DNA from: Balanoglossus misakiensis
Lineage: Eukaryota; Hemichordata
Length of the DNA: 64,000 nt
Assembly: GCA_040954595.2 (NCBI GenBank)
Contig: CM082577.2
Location: 1,240,001 to 1,304,000 of the forward strand
Direction: 5' to 3'
Of this stretch, positions 38,348-52,500 are shown piece by piece (the stretch's first letter is position 1; every line of letters begins with the position of its first letter). Position numbers and translations under genes: made by a program. Under the pieces are notes generated by a model. The model did no database searches, had not been told where the DNA came from, and worked only from the letters and a program-made list of their open reading frames with translations.

Positions 38348-41300
38348 CGTTCACTGTGTCCACAATGTTTCAACACTATTCGCTACCTTAGGTGGACACT
38401 TGCACAATACGTAGATTGTCTTTGCGACGTCCGCGTGTGGCGGATATTTGCATGATGACGACGGAAATAGCTAACGTTGTAGCTGGTAGCGTTAGCTACT
38501 CGCCCGCAGAATGCAATATGTGTATGTAGCCCGATACACATTTTCTAATACTCATTACGCATGCATGAATACAACACATATGCTCTCAGCCAATCAGGCG
38601 GCCTTGCGTTGGTGATGTATAACATTCCTCTCACTTCTCTCTCGAGCATTTGTGGAGGCTTTTTTTTGAACGGCTCACAGATATCAAATATTGAGTGGGT
38701 GTGTACTTTCTAATGGGGTCGTGGCAGGGCGCGGACCATTCTGAAACAAGCGCTAGAAACATCTGAATGCGATAATCGTTTTCAGTTCAACATGAAATGC
38801 CCTATCCCTGGAAGACACAAGTAATACAAATAGATGTAAGTATTATTTGAACAAAATACCCAGGCACAGACACAGACAAATAATTTATCCCCTCTTTCCG
38901 TCAACAGAAGCTGTTGCTAGGCGACAGTCACGTGGCTAATGGTGTTCTTTCATCTCGTTCAAAGCGGCGGAAGCAATGGTACTTCTCTGTAGGGGCGGCT
39001 GTTTCAAAATCACCAAGTGATGTCACGAACTATTCCGTTCTTCCAATTTTGCTCGTAGACGTAGGCGCTGTAATCAACAATGTTCACGTGAAATGCCTCC
39101 CCTGCACAGCCTGGAACAGTCGTGACCTGTAAATATGTTTGGAAAAGTGAAGAAATCATTTATCAAGACGGATGTGCATGATGGATGACGTCATAATAGC
39201 AGACTGTTAGCTTGAGTGACACGTCTAGGGTCAGTTCTGTCCCCGATGCGCATAAATAAGACTTTTGTACACCTCCGCATTCATGGTTTATTCATGATAC
39301 CATGATCGGACTACACAGGGTGTTATGAAATATGCTTGTCTCACAAATGACATCTGTTCACACTTGCCGAGTTTATCTCTGCTTTCAGCGTGTGCGGAAT
39401 CGCAGTACATATAGCGCCCCCATGTGACTGATTGTACATGTATTCATCTTTCGTAGCAGTTGGCCAGTGTGGCAGACTGTCGAAAAAAGTACAAGGTGAC
39501 GTCATCTCTAGGGTCTATGGTGAGGTACATGGTTATATGCCGTGAATAAAGGTAAATGTAGATGTATACCCAACGCCTCCAAGTCGTACCCACATGTCCT
39601 ATCCATTTTGATTGCTGCTTCAAGGGTTTTCTACCACAGACTTGTTCAAGGTTCTCTGTAACATGAATATATTACAATTTTCGCAAAGATGTGATTCGCT
39701 GTGAATTTGATCAAGAGTCTCCTGACGAATTCCCTCGGAAATCCCTGTTTTTTCTCAAATCGGGGGGGGGGGGGGGGGTTAAAATAGCTGCCGGTGATGT
39801 ACAGCTCGACTCAGACGCTAAAGTTAAAAGAATTGGATGCAACTCGTCAGATATATCTCACAAGATCAGCTCAGGTTAGAGGCGCGCTCATTGTTCTTTT
39901 GATCTTTCTAAATTATAGAAACGATTTAATTTTAGAAATGATTGTGCAGAGAAAAGATGGCCGGTGCCATGCTACTCTCTATGGTATGGGTTTTCAGCAT
40001 AGTGTTCTTCCCAAATACGTCCTTACAACATGTACGCTTTCGACAGTGGCCACCTGACGACTGTGACATTGAAGTGATGGCCGAGACAGAAAAATGAACT
40101 TCGATGTTTCGAAAAGTCACATTTACATAATCGACTTTGCGAAAGACCGGCCAGAGATGTCCCCTTGATTCGATTCAGGCGATCGCCAATCAACTGTCAT
40201 CCTTCTCACACAATACCGAAAAGAACACGATTCGTATTTGTTTAGTGATTCAATAATCCAGCTATCGACGTTTTGTAAGCTGACATTATTACTGCTTATG
40301 TGGGGGAAGGGGGCAAAGGACGCACCAAGTAAATGTCAGCGGGTAAGCAGCGGGTCATCTGATAAGTAGAGGAAAATGAGCAAATATTTGAAAACTGGTT
40401 TACGTGGTTTCGTCTGCCATAACGGTGGCCAGTACTACGGTGTATTTCCGTACTTGCTCACACCTTCGTTGTAGCATACTAGGGTCTATGGTTGTAGTCG
40501 GCGGCAGATACAGTCAAACCTGTGCATAGTGGTCAGTCAAGGGGCTTTCCTAAACTGGCCTTTACAGACAGGTGATATAGACAGGTCAATTAACGTACAT
40601 GCAACAAATGCAAAACAGGGAACAACACCTTATGCAACTTGAACTTGGTGACCGAGAAAATGATAAATTATCATATAGCCGTAATTCTCTGAGCAAACGA
40701 GGATGCGGTCCAAAAAGCAATTAATCCAGGGAAGAACTCATCAATTTAATGTAAAGAAAATCGCGTACATGAGTTTTGAATAGTAAAGTACTCGTAGTTC
40801 CATTCAACTTGAATTAGCATATCCTTGTGTAAGTCAGGGGTCATCTACCTCAGTTGATGAATTCGAGTCGCGAAACAATGTGTAGCTTTTGTGGTGTGAT
40901 ATCAACCGAAAAACAAAAGGGAAATTACAATAATATGCTTTTGGGGACAATTGCTCGCAATAACCGCAACACAACAACAAAATATTTCGTTTCTGATCCG
41001 GGATTTCTTATTCAAGACAAGATTATGGTCTAAAAGTTCAAAAACATTTTCCTTGCCATCCTTGCTGTAGGAGTCGGACAATTGGGTTGCCAGCTCCATC
41101 ATCTAATCTCGATTGGTATTTCAGGGGTTCATGGGTCATGACATTTAAAATAAAATACAATTGAGCAGACAATGGTGGTCGTTTCTGTAAACAAGCCAGA
41201 TTGTTGTCCGACTAATCTAGACAACACTGCTTTCTGATTGGGTGGTTCATCGCGAGATCTAAAACAATAAGGACCCGCCTAATAAGATCAAAGCTCCGCC

Positions 41301-41790
41301 CAATTCTAGGCCCAAGATATATAGCGAGTTATGCCAGATAAGAGGTATTTTCTCCGAAGACGTGATCGGTGGCGGTTTCCATCGCGCGTAGGATTTCCTC
41401 TTACTTTCCAGGTAGGTGGTTTCAAATTACTCTCACCAAGACCCTTTTTAAAATCTACCTGATCATCAAATTACTAGACTATGTCTACTTTTCCGTCTTG
41501 CGTTCTTCTTAATAATTCATTGTGGTAGAATCTACCTCCATGCCTTAATTTATGCACAATTGGTCGCAGTACAAAATCAGAGAAGTGCAGCCTTTTTACC
41601 ACCAAATCTGCAATTTTGTTTGTCTTGGAAGTTTCTATAACCAATAACAGAGACATTGCCCCAAGCTTCTGTGAGATATGTGTTTGAAGGCGCAATCACT
41701 TCACAACACAACGGAGACCATGAAAAATCTCTATTCTCTCATCCACAATCGTCCTTACCGTTTTCAGAGTCCCGAGGTTGAAATCAAATC
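38348..41790. promoter_or_regulatory. Divergent intergenic region between gamma-1/6-like and FOXRED2-like genes
   Basis: About 3.4 kb with both promoters. Near the gamma-1/6-like start there is an inverted repeat, AGCTAACG at 38469-38476 and CGTTAGCT at 38490-38497. An imperfect X-box, GTTGCTAGGCGAC, lies at 38913-38925. A run of about 18 G lies near 39762-39778. No coding sequence recognised. Confidence 0.45.
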
Positions 41791-44700
41791 ATGGCTACCA
41801 AGACAGGTACGTTGATCGAGTTACTTATTCCACTTTCGAGACCTTTTTGTGCAGTTTTCCATTGTATAAACACTTAATTTCTAACTTTCATCCAGAACCT
41901 ATGCAGTGTACACTGATTTTTGTGTGTAGGGGGTGTGCCTTTGGATAATTACTACGCGCTACGCTAGCTGTGAAAACGTTGAAAAACAACTGGAATCAAC
42001 TTTACCGTGAGATTTTTTCTCTAATCCATATACTTCATGGTTTTATGTTTAGCCATTATATATTGTTTCCTCTTTGCAACAGATTATGAATACATCGTGA
42101 TCGGCGCCGGTCCAGCCGGTGTACAGATCTCCTACAACATGAAGCGTCTGAATATGGATTATCTAGTGGTCGAAAGAGCCGATGGTCCAGGATCCTTCTA
42201 CCGCAAATATCCACGTCATCGTACACTCATTTCAATCAACAAGAAATACAACGTGTTTCCCGAGGCCGAATTCAACCTGCGTCATGATTGGAACTCACTG
42301 GTCAACGACGAAGTTGACGACCCGTTACTTTTCACGAACTACACAGAAGAGCTCTTTCCGGACGCTGGCCTTCTTGTCAAGTAAGTTCAATGTTTTTCGC
42401 GCCAAACTTTCAAGGAACAGTCCTTCGGGCAGAAGAGTTATCAGTTGTATCGAGGTTGTATCCCGCTTTCTGAAATCGTGTAATGCATTCCCTGCACTAA
42501 TTTCCTCTTTTCGGTTTCCTGCTTTCAGATACATTGAAGATTTCTGCGACAAATACAAAATGAACATTCAATACAACACCAATATCGTCAACGTGCACAG
42601 GGAAGAGATGAAGGATGGTCAAAAATCCAAATCGAAATTCACCTTGACTGACGACAAGGGTAACACCCTGACGTGCCGAGTTCTACTGGTCGGCACAGGT
42701 CCAATCTTACCGCACCATCCACAAATTCCAGGAATCGACGTCATCGATTCATACCAAGATCACAGTCTGGATTTAGAAGAATATAAGAACAAGAAAGTTT
42801 GCATCCTTGGTGGCGGCAACAGTGCATTTGAGGTGACTAGAGCGCCACCTATAGGCGGCATTTATGATTAGTGTTGGTTTTACGTCGGAGAATCTTAGCC
42901 TGTGTTTTACAGTAACTATTCTTGTTGTGATTGAACGATAGGAACGCTGAAACGTTGTAAAAAAGAAAACGTAGGCTACCAGCTTATTTCCGTGTTCTTA
43001 TTTTCCGGAATGTGTCTGCTATTTTTCCAGGTTGCTGATCATTTGGCCGGCAGTGCTGGTCTGATTCACATGTTCAACAGGCACCCGGTCAAATTCGCCT
43101 GGGACACTCACTTCGTGGGTCATCTAAGAGCCGTCAACAACAACGTCCTCGACATGTACCACCTGAAATCCCTCCATGCATTGCGCAAGTGCGAGGCCAC
43201 CAGAGTGTGGAAGACAGAGGACGGCAAATTCAGTATCGAATACGACATGCATCTGCCAAACTGGGATCCACCAGGCACAGGTCGCTTCGTCACCAGCGGA
43301 TACGACAAGATCATCTCTTGCACTGGGTGGAAATTCATCAACGTTGGAATGTTTGATGACACGTGCAAACCAGGTGAGTAAGAGAGAGGGTACATTCAAC
43401 TTAGAGGGCGGTACCGTGTCTCAAACCAATCAACTCAGTACACCTTTGCAAAGCATATAACCGGGTTTTTCTTTCTTATTCAGAGACGCACACCGAAGGC
43501 AAATATCCAGTTCTTGACGCTCATTGGCAGACCACCGTCCCAGACCTTTACGTGATTGGCACAGCCATGCAAGCACGTGACAGGCGAGCTGCTTCCGGTT
43601 TCATCCATGGCTTCCGCTACAACGTCCGATCACTTGCAAACATGTTAAATTTCACTTACGACAAGGTTGAGTTGCCCAGGAAAGTGTTCAGTCCTATTGA
43701 CCAAGAAGAAGTCTGCAACTGGGCCATCAGTAAGAAAAACTACCAATGTATTATATTGTGAAGAAAAGAATTCAAGAGACATAATTTTTCTTGATTTGAC
43801 TGGAACGGGTGTCCATGACACACGGCATCATAGATCATTTGAACGATCGTCAAACTGAACATGCTCGTAGCAATGTCATGGGGTAACATTTTCCTCTGTC
43901 ACAACGACTGCCGAATGTAATTCACAGAAAATTGACTTTTTTGTCCTTCAGAACACGTCAGTGTGGTCTCTGCGCTCTATCAGATGGGCCAGGGATTCCT
44001 GTGTGACGTCATGCTTGTCACACCTAAAGAAGGCGGCAAAGAAGGAAAAGTAGAATACATCCGGGAGGTTCCACAAGCCTGGCTGACGTCACAGGACTGG
44101 TTTAAGAAATCAAAGCTAGCAATTGTCGTGACCATTGAAGACACAATAGCTAAGTACGTGCATATCACCTCTCTTCTCAATTTGATAAAACAGACTCTCT
44201 TCTTGTGTGACAACTGACCGAGTGTTGTCGATTTTGATAAAACATTCTGTGAACGAATAGCCTCAATGCTTGTGGCGTGACTAGCAATACACAGTGATGT
44301 TCTGGTGGCTGAGAATGACAATTATCTAAAACCTGAAAGGCCAGTTCCTGCCTAATCGTTACAGAAAAACAGATTTCGTGTTTTTTTTAATCAGATACCC
44401 ACAGTTGAGTGCAACTGAGTTCTTTACACCAGGCGACGCCAATGTTTCCAATTGCAAGTGCTCGCCATTTCCTCAAGCTGTCTTCAGAGTCTTCAAAGAA
44501 GGCGAGATGGTGGAAGATCTTTACATCGGAGGATCTCTGGTCGTCCGTGCAGACACTCGCAACTTTGATGGTGACACCAACCCAGAAAGATATGTCAATA
44601 AACTGAAGAATCTTTTCCATCGCCATGTAAGTAGTCACGTGATTCTAAATACTTCCCTGTAAGCCATATTGGCATAGTGGTGAATCGATGCCAGTTTTCT

Positions 44701-44950
44701 CACGTCTGTTTAATTACCACCCGCAAGCTCATAGTCTTTTTTTTGTATTCCGTCGCAGACTGGTATCGGCAAGGATGGTTTTTACGAACAGCTCTTCACG
44801 CCAGACATGTGGCCCAAGGTATACCGCCCATGGACACAGGAAGAGATTGCAGAGAAAACCAAAATGGAAACGGACAAAATTAAGAAAGCGTCCGTGTATG
44901 AATGTAGTATGTCCGTTCTCAGACCCAAAATCGACATCGCTGATATGTAA
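41791..44950 (+). CDS. FOXRED2-like FAD/NAD(P)-dependent oxidoreductase
   Basis: A 610-residue flavoprotein resembling FOXRED2, an FAD protein linked in vertebrates to ER-associated degradation. Exons: 41791-41806, 42083-42380, 42529-42832, 43031-43373, 43484-43729, 43952-44153, 44395-44626, 44759-44950, all GT-AG and in frame. Visible: FAD-binding GAGPAGVQ (13-20) close to the N-terminus, second dinucleotide loop GGGNSAFE (about 199-206), and the monooxygenase-type SCTGW (about 302-306), followed by a C-terminal region seen in FOXRED2. Unlike human FOXRED2 it has no signal peptide: exon 1 encodes only MATKT before the Rossmann core, and the C-terminus (DIADM) is not an ER-retention signal. 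It is therefore probably a cytosolic paralogue, or the true leader exon is missed. It lies between two gamma genes on the opposite strand. A possible poly(A) signal is at 45573-45578. Confidence 0.9.
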
Positions 44951-47169
44951 ATCAATACAAGAATTCTTACCATTCTTGACGAGTCCATATCTCACACAGC
45001 TTTCAACGGGACGACTCCAAAATGTCCATAATAAGTGAAGTTCCATGCTAACAGGGAAAATGTCATGGCTACACGCACCGTGATTGTACATTTCGCGATT
45101 GATATCCATTTTACTCGACTTTGGAAATGACTTTGAGACTAGTTGTACAGAATGGTATCAGGAAGACCAGCATTGATATTCTATGACGTGTAGCATTTAA
45201 ATGCCGCGAAACTAGATGAACATTTTAGATCAGTTTGATCATATGTGCAACGTTAATGAATTTTCTTTTTTTACGACGACAATATTGTACAAAAACAGAC
45301 GACACAGCGTCAAGATTATTACATTATTTACTTCCTTCAAATATAAAGTAAATTCACTAAAAGTTGAAATTATTTTGAACTGAGAAAATTGTCTATCATT
45401 GCAACAATCTTGTTACTAAATAGGATGACACAGGATTATGATCGCATATGCTACTTTCTTTTAAACTCAAAACAAATTCAACTGAAATATGTAAGTTAAT
45501 TCAAAGAGCCTAGAAAAATGTCTACAGCTACAACACTTCTGTCACATAAACACATTTTACTTCGACTTTCAAAATAAATGATCTGAACAACAATAATACA
45601 AAAGACAAAAACATAATGAATCGATACCAACACCAAATATACGTAAAATACTAAAATACATTTTAATGGCATTTACCCAGACTAACGACAAAAATGGACA
45701 CACAAAACAACACAATTGAACACAAACATGATTTCTAACGAATTTGAAATTACGGAGACATCGTACAACATCGGTTACAGTTAAACGTACTTCAATTATT
45801 AGGGTTGCCATGGTGACATCAATCCAACCTAGAAATAGTACATCGGCTAATTGCAATGGAATTCAAACAAGACACACAGACAGTCACCGATATCAGTATT
45901 CACGACAGCAAATTATAACGGCTATCTATCTTGGCTAATGTAAACTGCGGCTAACCTCGACAATAGGAAAGATTATTGCTGATAGGGCGCCAAAATGCTT
46001 CTTTGCTTTGCCAGCCACTTATTCAGCATTCCAGCGAGATCGCCCAGCCGAGGCCGACTTCTAACGACACGCCATGAATTTTATATCCACAACGTGAGCC
46101 GGCGGAGAAATTGTTCAAAAATGCATAATGTCACAGAAGGTCACCCAAATGCATTACTCGTGCAAAGTCAGAATGGGTTAATCTCATCAGCACGGACGAG
46201 AGTTGCGGTCCATTACTGGAGAATTGCACAGAACAAACAAACAAATCTGAAGTGGTAGGTCGCAGATGACAAAAACTCACGAGCGACTGACAAATGATAA
46301 AATATTCAAGCGTTTCAGAATAAATAGGGAGTTGCAACATCATTGTAAAACTGACATCCTTGTCACGGATTCCTCAAAGTTTGATCTCCGTCAAGGATTG
46401 TGTTTGGGTCTGTAGCTGATTTTAATGTTTATTGGTAAGTGTGGTGACTGTTTCACACCATGGCTTTTGCTACTTTTAAATTAATGGCAGTTATAAATCT
46501 CCCGTCATTGTTACAAAATTAGTACAGTTTTTTCTACTATTAAAAAAGTAATGGCCTCCGTCAGGCATAAAAGAGATATTGTCAAACAGCACGCAGTTAG
46601 CAGAAGCAAATGTATTTGCATCACAGCCCACCATGCAGTATTGCCAATTATGGAATGTCCAAGGTACGTTCATCATGGAGTGATGGACAGGCGGGGGTGA
46701 CGGTGGTCCTTCTGGTGAATACACGGAACTATGGTCGGTGTGTTTGGAGATTAGGTGCACTCTACAATATGACAATTCTAATCAGGCTTGTATCGTCTGC
46801 AGAGGTAGAGGTGACTCATTTCTCTCAAGGTGTGTTGACGAGAGCGGAACAGTTTTATCTAAAGTGATCGACACTTACAATCTACGAACTCCGATTTTTA
46901 ACATCACTGTTCACTTTTCTCCTAAACAGTCTTATTTATACAAAACTAAAACAGTCACTGTGCATGAGACTGACACCTTTCCCGTGGGTCACGTGTCCCG
47001 AATTCTGTAGATTCCTGCCAATCCAGTCTCTTGAATCGACGGGTCCAATCTGTATCAGATCAACTGATATATCCCATGATTCCATGGACTATGGTACCCG
47101 GATGAAAAAGACATATCTGTTATCAATTCGTAGATGCTATTACCCACACAACACAACAAAAGTGTAAAA
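44951..47169. other. Convergent intergenic region between FOXRED2-like and type I TARP genes
   Basis: Both neighbouring genes end here. AATAAA at 45573-45578 (plus) could serve the FOXRED2-like gene. TTTATT at 46428-46433 (AATAAA on minus) could serve the TARP gene, giving a 3' untranslated region of about 740 bases. A near-canonical X-box, GTTGCCATGGTGAC, lies at 45804-45817. No coding sequence recognised. Confidence 0.45.
45804..45817. promoter_or_regulatory. RFX X-box-like palindrome
   Basis: GTTGCCATGGTGAC differs by one base from the symmetric GTTGCCATGGCAAC-type X-box, apart from the right half-site order. Intergenic. Binding inferred only from the motif. Confidence 0.35.
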
Positions 47170-49491
47170 TCACACAGGAGTTGTTTTACGGACAGTTTCG
47201 AATGAATACGGGCGTGACAAGCGACCGTCTTGTTTCTGAAATGAAGATTTCGGCGAATAATTTCCGTCGGTAGAATTCAGCAGGCTCATTGAATATTCTC
47301 CTGTGCCGTCCGCAGTCACCGTCGGATCCCCGAGCTCCGGTGCGTTGTAGTCGTACTGGTTGTAGGTTAGGGATTGGCAAAGGTCTTGTGTTTTAGAACC
47401 CGACCATGACCTTGATCTCAGTCTCGGGTATTCATCCACGTGGGTCCGCGCTTCAATATGTTTCCTAATGGTGTGCTTGTGTCGTGATATGTGTAGGTAA
47501 ACCAGGAGAACACCGGCCAGCTCGGTGAACGTGAATGACGTCACCGTCAGGACGAACGACCAGCCGTATTTATAAAAGAATGTTTGGTCACTGTACGGAG
47601 ATTCTGGGCGGGCTCTGCTTCCGTATTCGTCACTGACACTGGAGATATACATGAGTAAACCGACTATGCTGCATAAACCTGGGAATTAAAAGCAAAAATT
47701 AACATTATTTCATGGAAAGTGCTAGATTTTCGAAGTCACCCAAACTACACCGCGATGAAATATATAAGCAATGGATGAATTTACGTTCCTCTAGCAAGTC
47801 ATTTATTTACTTACTTAAAGAATAGACTAAAATAGAATAGAAGGCTAGATACACAAGACAAGACAAGACAAGACAAGACAAGACAAGACAAGACAAGACA
47901 AGACAACACAAGACAACACAACACAACACAACACAACACAACACAATGTAATTCCCGTAGAAACTGCATGCTGCATGTTCTCCACATACGTTTTTTCCAA
48001 CCCAAAACGCATGCGCAGTTACCTACCTGCAAGGACGGATAAGACTCCAGCAATCAGAGTTAGATGAATCCTATGCTTTCTAAAATGACCCCAAAAACAC
48101 ACAACGGTTGCCGCAAATTGCAAACCTAGGGATAATATGGGAAAGGCACTTGATGCTCTTATGTAGTCTGTGAAAAGAAGAACAATTTATTCAATGGAAG
48201 GTTTTATGCAGGTACGGTTCACGATATCGCAATTTTGTCCCCGACAATGACATTGAATGGGAATGAGAATGGCGCACAAAGATTTCAACTCGCTAAGGAT
48301 TTGAAGTCAGGTGATAGATTCATAGGATTTCATAAATCATTGATAGCTAAAGGTAATTCTGCGGAATGGCGGATGTGGAGAACCTCCTTAACTTTATAGT
48401 GGAATATAACTGTAACTCTAAGGGAGGCAGCCCTTTTGACGGAACAGCGTCTGTGAATTTAAGGAGAAAACAATCCTGGAAATAAATGTCAAAAGTCGAG
48501 TGAAATGTCGTGTGTGACTTTCCCTACGGCTACAGAGTGATAGATAGATGTTTGGGGAGATTTGAGGAATCGGCTGAACAATTTGTAAACAATTTGTGGC
48601 ACGCTGTGAATACAACGTGAAATATTCTTCATGAAAGAGTACACACCGTTTTCAGTCTTAAGCTCCATCTGGTTTATTTAGATTCCGAGATCCTGCTTAT
48701 CACGTAAATAGGAGCACGTTGAATTGTTTGGTAGCAACACGCAATAACGTGATCCCGCTAAATTGTAGGTATAAGCTTATGATCATATACGTTGCAATTA
48801 CGAATGCCGGAGAACTACATCAAGAGGCTGTAGATGCAATCAGCCTTGCATACCAACAGTACGTGAGTCGCGTTTTATTGATCTTCACTTGTGCGAAACA
48901 ATTGTGAGGAGGTTTTTTTTTCGAATAATGTAAAATAAAGGTGGCCCCGGTGGATGTATATGACGAATCTGTCAGGAAAACACTGATGCGCTAGGATGTA
49001 ATGACTGCCGTGCGGCCCCACGACAATATAACGGCTTTCAAACGAATCTATCATTCATCAATAATCCATGATGTGTGATGCAGCGGGATTCACCCATTGA
49101 CTGTGGTTACTTATTATTATATTTGTCATCTCAATGCAAAAAAGTCAACGCAGTTATGGAAAGAAGCGTGCTCCGATGAACCTATCAAATCCTTCGGGCA
49201 AATAACATTTCTTGTGTGTGCGTAATTTTCTATATTATGCGATTCATTTCAGTTCCCACCAACATGGGATAATCTACTGGAATTCTGCCGAGGCGTTATC
49301 TACAACATCAGACCACGCTCGAAAGTCACACTTCAGCGCCGAAATAAACGCCTACTGAATATTCAATTATCACATTCGGTCATCGTTATTCTCAAATTGG
49401 CAATCTTCACGAGAAAATGCTCAAACATTTTGTTAGATTTGGCATTTTACCATTTAAAATACCCACTGTATTAATTTACCCTTGAAAAAAT

Positions 49492-49566
<75 letters not shown>

Positions 49567-52500
49567 GTCGTCGTCGTCGTCGTCGTCGTCGTCATTGTTG
49601 TTTTTGTATTGTCGCCGTCGTCATCATTATCATTATTAGCATTACCATTATGTATGCATAGTTGTTGTTCTTGTAACCATGGAGATGACACCGTTCTCGC
49701 TGCTACCTCCATAATGTAACTCACAATATTCCGTTGTTAAACCTCCATCATGACGACAAATATTCGATTTGACGGATAAACACTTACCAAATATTTTGTC
49801 GCCTGGTTGAGCTGACGCATCAGAAAATGAATCCGAGGGAAAGTGATCGATCACGTGACACGTGGGCAATCCATTATCTGTGAAATCAGGGAAAAGAGAA
49901 AATCAGTGATGTCCACGTGACCACAAATTAAATAAGCGTCAATTTAACTTTTAAAAAGTTGCCTCGTCTGTTGAAGGCTTCTGAAGAGAAATCTGCATCA
50001 CACGAAACGTATCGTCAGACGCCAGACTCTTTATGATTTTTGTCTTGTCCAGTGAACATACCAGAGATCCCCGTCCTAAAATACAAAACACCTTACAACT
50101 GTTCTTATGTTCCGAATTATTCTTTCCGGTCTAGTTTCTTTCTGGACCAATGAATGAAATACTTTGTTATGGCTCACTTGAGCTGGGTCACATGGCTTGC
50201 AGGCATCATATTGTATAATCCCGTTAAAGATGAGAAAAATACAACATTCCGTCGTTGTTAATCTAAAAACACGATATATGTTGGAGATGAAAAATTCAGT
50301 GCGCCATGCAACATATGTAAGGAAAAATAATTCTCCCCAGGGAATTACTAAAGGGGGCGTCTGTCAGGGTAAACATAACATTCGTTTATTCAGTTGTTAT
50401 TCAGCAATTTAGCGTCGTCGTTTCTTGCCCCCTTTGACCCTTATGAGGTCAGCTTCATTTTGATCCTAATACTGCGATAGTAATAGGTTAGATGGTTTAG
50501 ATGAAAATGACACAGACATGAAAGTAATGTGTTTGCACGCATATACAGTTGCCATTATTTATCATCGGGGATAACTCTCGAGACGATGTATATGCATTTG
50601 AGACCTTAGCAATCGTCGGAGTCAACTTTTGACCTGAAATATATTTTCTCTCTGCAGATTTAATCTTTATCGACATGGCGTCTTATAAATCAGAAAGGCG
50701 CGGTTTCTTCCAACACTGTTTCATGAATTATGTATTTTTGAATGTTTGGAATGTTTGTACATTTTTTAGACAAGATTACTTTATCTATTCTGTCTACGTG
50801 AGTTTAATATTTCCATATTTCCATACATTATATTAGGTTGGATATGGGCCATTCGCTACGTGACTGAATTCGAGATAAGAATCTTGTACTCTTAGTGTGT
50901 TTTTTCTGAGCGAATGTTGAGATTTGGACAGCATATCGTTGAATCAAATCAAACCTTCAATCTATATCCCAAATGTGCTCTACGTGTTTCCAACCTCGTG
51001 CGCCCCAGAAATGCCACTGTCGATACCAGATCAAAACAGAAACAATTCAATCGGCAATAATAGGATGCAGCAATATAAAGGATTAATACCAAACGGAATC
51101 AAATGAAAGAAATGCAAAGTAACACAGGTAAATTCATCATGACAAGGAAACAATCATTGACATTAGATTCACACAACGTCAAAGGGACACTACGACCGGG
51201 ATACCCGAGATAAATCCATTTCAGACACGTATCACCGTGATACAGGTACAATTCCTCACGCACGACACGGTGACACGCTCATCACAGAATCTGTATTTGA
51301 TATGTGTAATAGCGTAAATGTAATATATCGATACGCACGATTCCATACATCGGGACACTGTTACAGTAATGCACACATGCAGCGCGTGACAGTTGTTGGA
51401 GATAGAACACACAGATACGTTGTCACCGATGCACACATTGTCAGACACACGCCATTAAAGGGATGTAAACATGGCAATTTTATAGCCAGGCAAATTTGTG
51501 TAGCCGCCACACGTTCCTAGACTGATAAACTTGAACTGCCGTCTGCCGACGCACTGAACTAACCGCCATGAACATCAAACCGTTTCCTCGCGTTTAAAAC
51601 TGAAAGCATCCGAGATACGGCAAATCAAAATTCCTGTTACATCGGCAAATCAAAATTCCTGTTACATCGGCAAATCAAAATTCTTGTTACATCGGCCCAT
51701 ATTCCCCAGTAACAAGCGGAGTAATATCAAGACTTAATGGAACATCGTGACAACCAAGTGGAACCGATTACTCCGTGGAAGTAGCACCGGAAACTGTAAT
51801 AAATAGACCTTGGACATTAAGAAAGACACAACTCCATCATTTCGCTGCCTATTTGTACAACAAGATGGTGTAAATGGGAATATTACCGACCACATGGATA
51901 ACGAAAACAACCAACGCGGGAAGAATACATTATTTAGCGATCATTGACAGGGTCCGCTTTTTGTTTCACCTTCAGTTTTATCGTTAGGCTTCAAAACCCA
52001 ATTGGGATCAGCGTAAATTGTAAATTACTGAAAGTTATTGCCGTTTTTTCTCTTCTGGGGAGGTTTTAATGGTGTAAGTTCGAAGGTCAAAATAATTCAC
52101 GATGCGATTTTGGTACTGCTAAATGCTGTTGATAAAATCACAACCTTTAAGAGGAAACATTGTCTTTCGTCGTCAAACCCGGTTTTGGAACGGGCGGGAA
52201 TGTATGATACGGCGTATAAATGTTCGAAGTAAAAGTATTAAGTATAGCGACAGACATGTTGCATAATATCGATGACGTGGATTGACTGGATATCATAATT
52301 GGTTTTGTTTTATCATCTCTCTGATTGCAAGGATGTCAAATTATCCAAATTGCTTGTTAAATGGTTCATTTGTGTCGGCGAAATCCACTTGGTGAGCGCA
52401 TGTGTCATAAAACTACCTTGCGGCCAACCCAATTACGGTGACTACATTATGCATTTTGTATTGAGATTGCATTCATGGCGATTGACAGTTCGACCAAGTA

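Noticed and set aside
47811-48053. VLSC-repeat open frame
   Set aside because: It comes from the ACAAG/ACAAC microsatellite in the last intron of the type I TARP gene.
49476-49724. Poly-Met open frame on the minus strand
   Set aside because: It is the ATC trinucleotide repeat inside a TARP intron.
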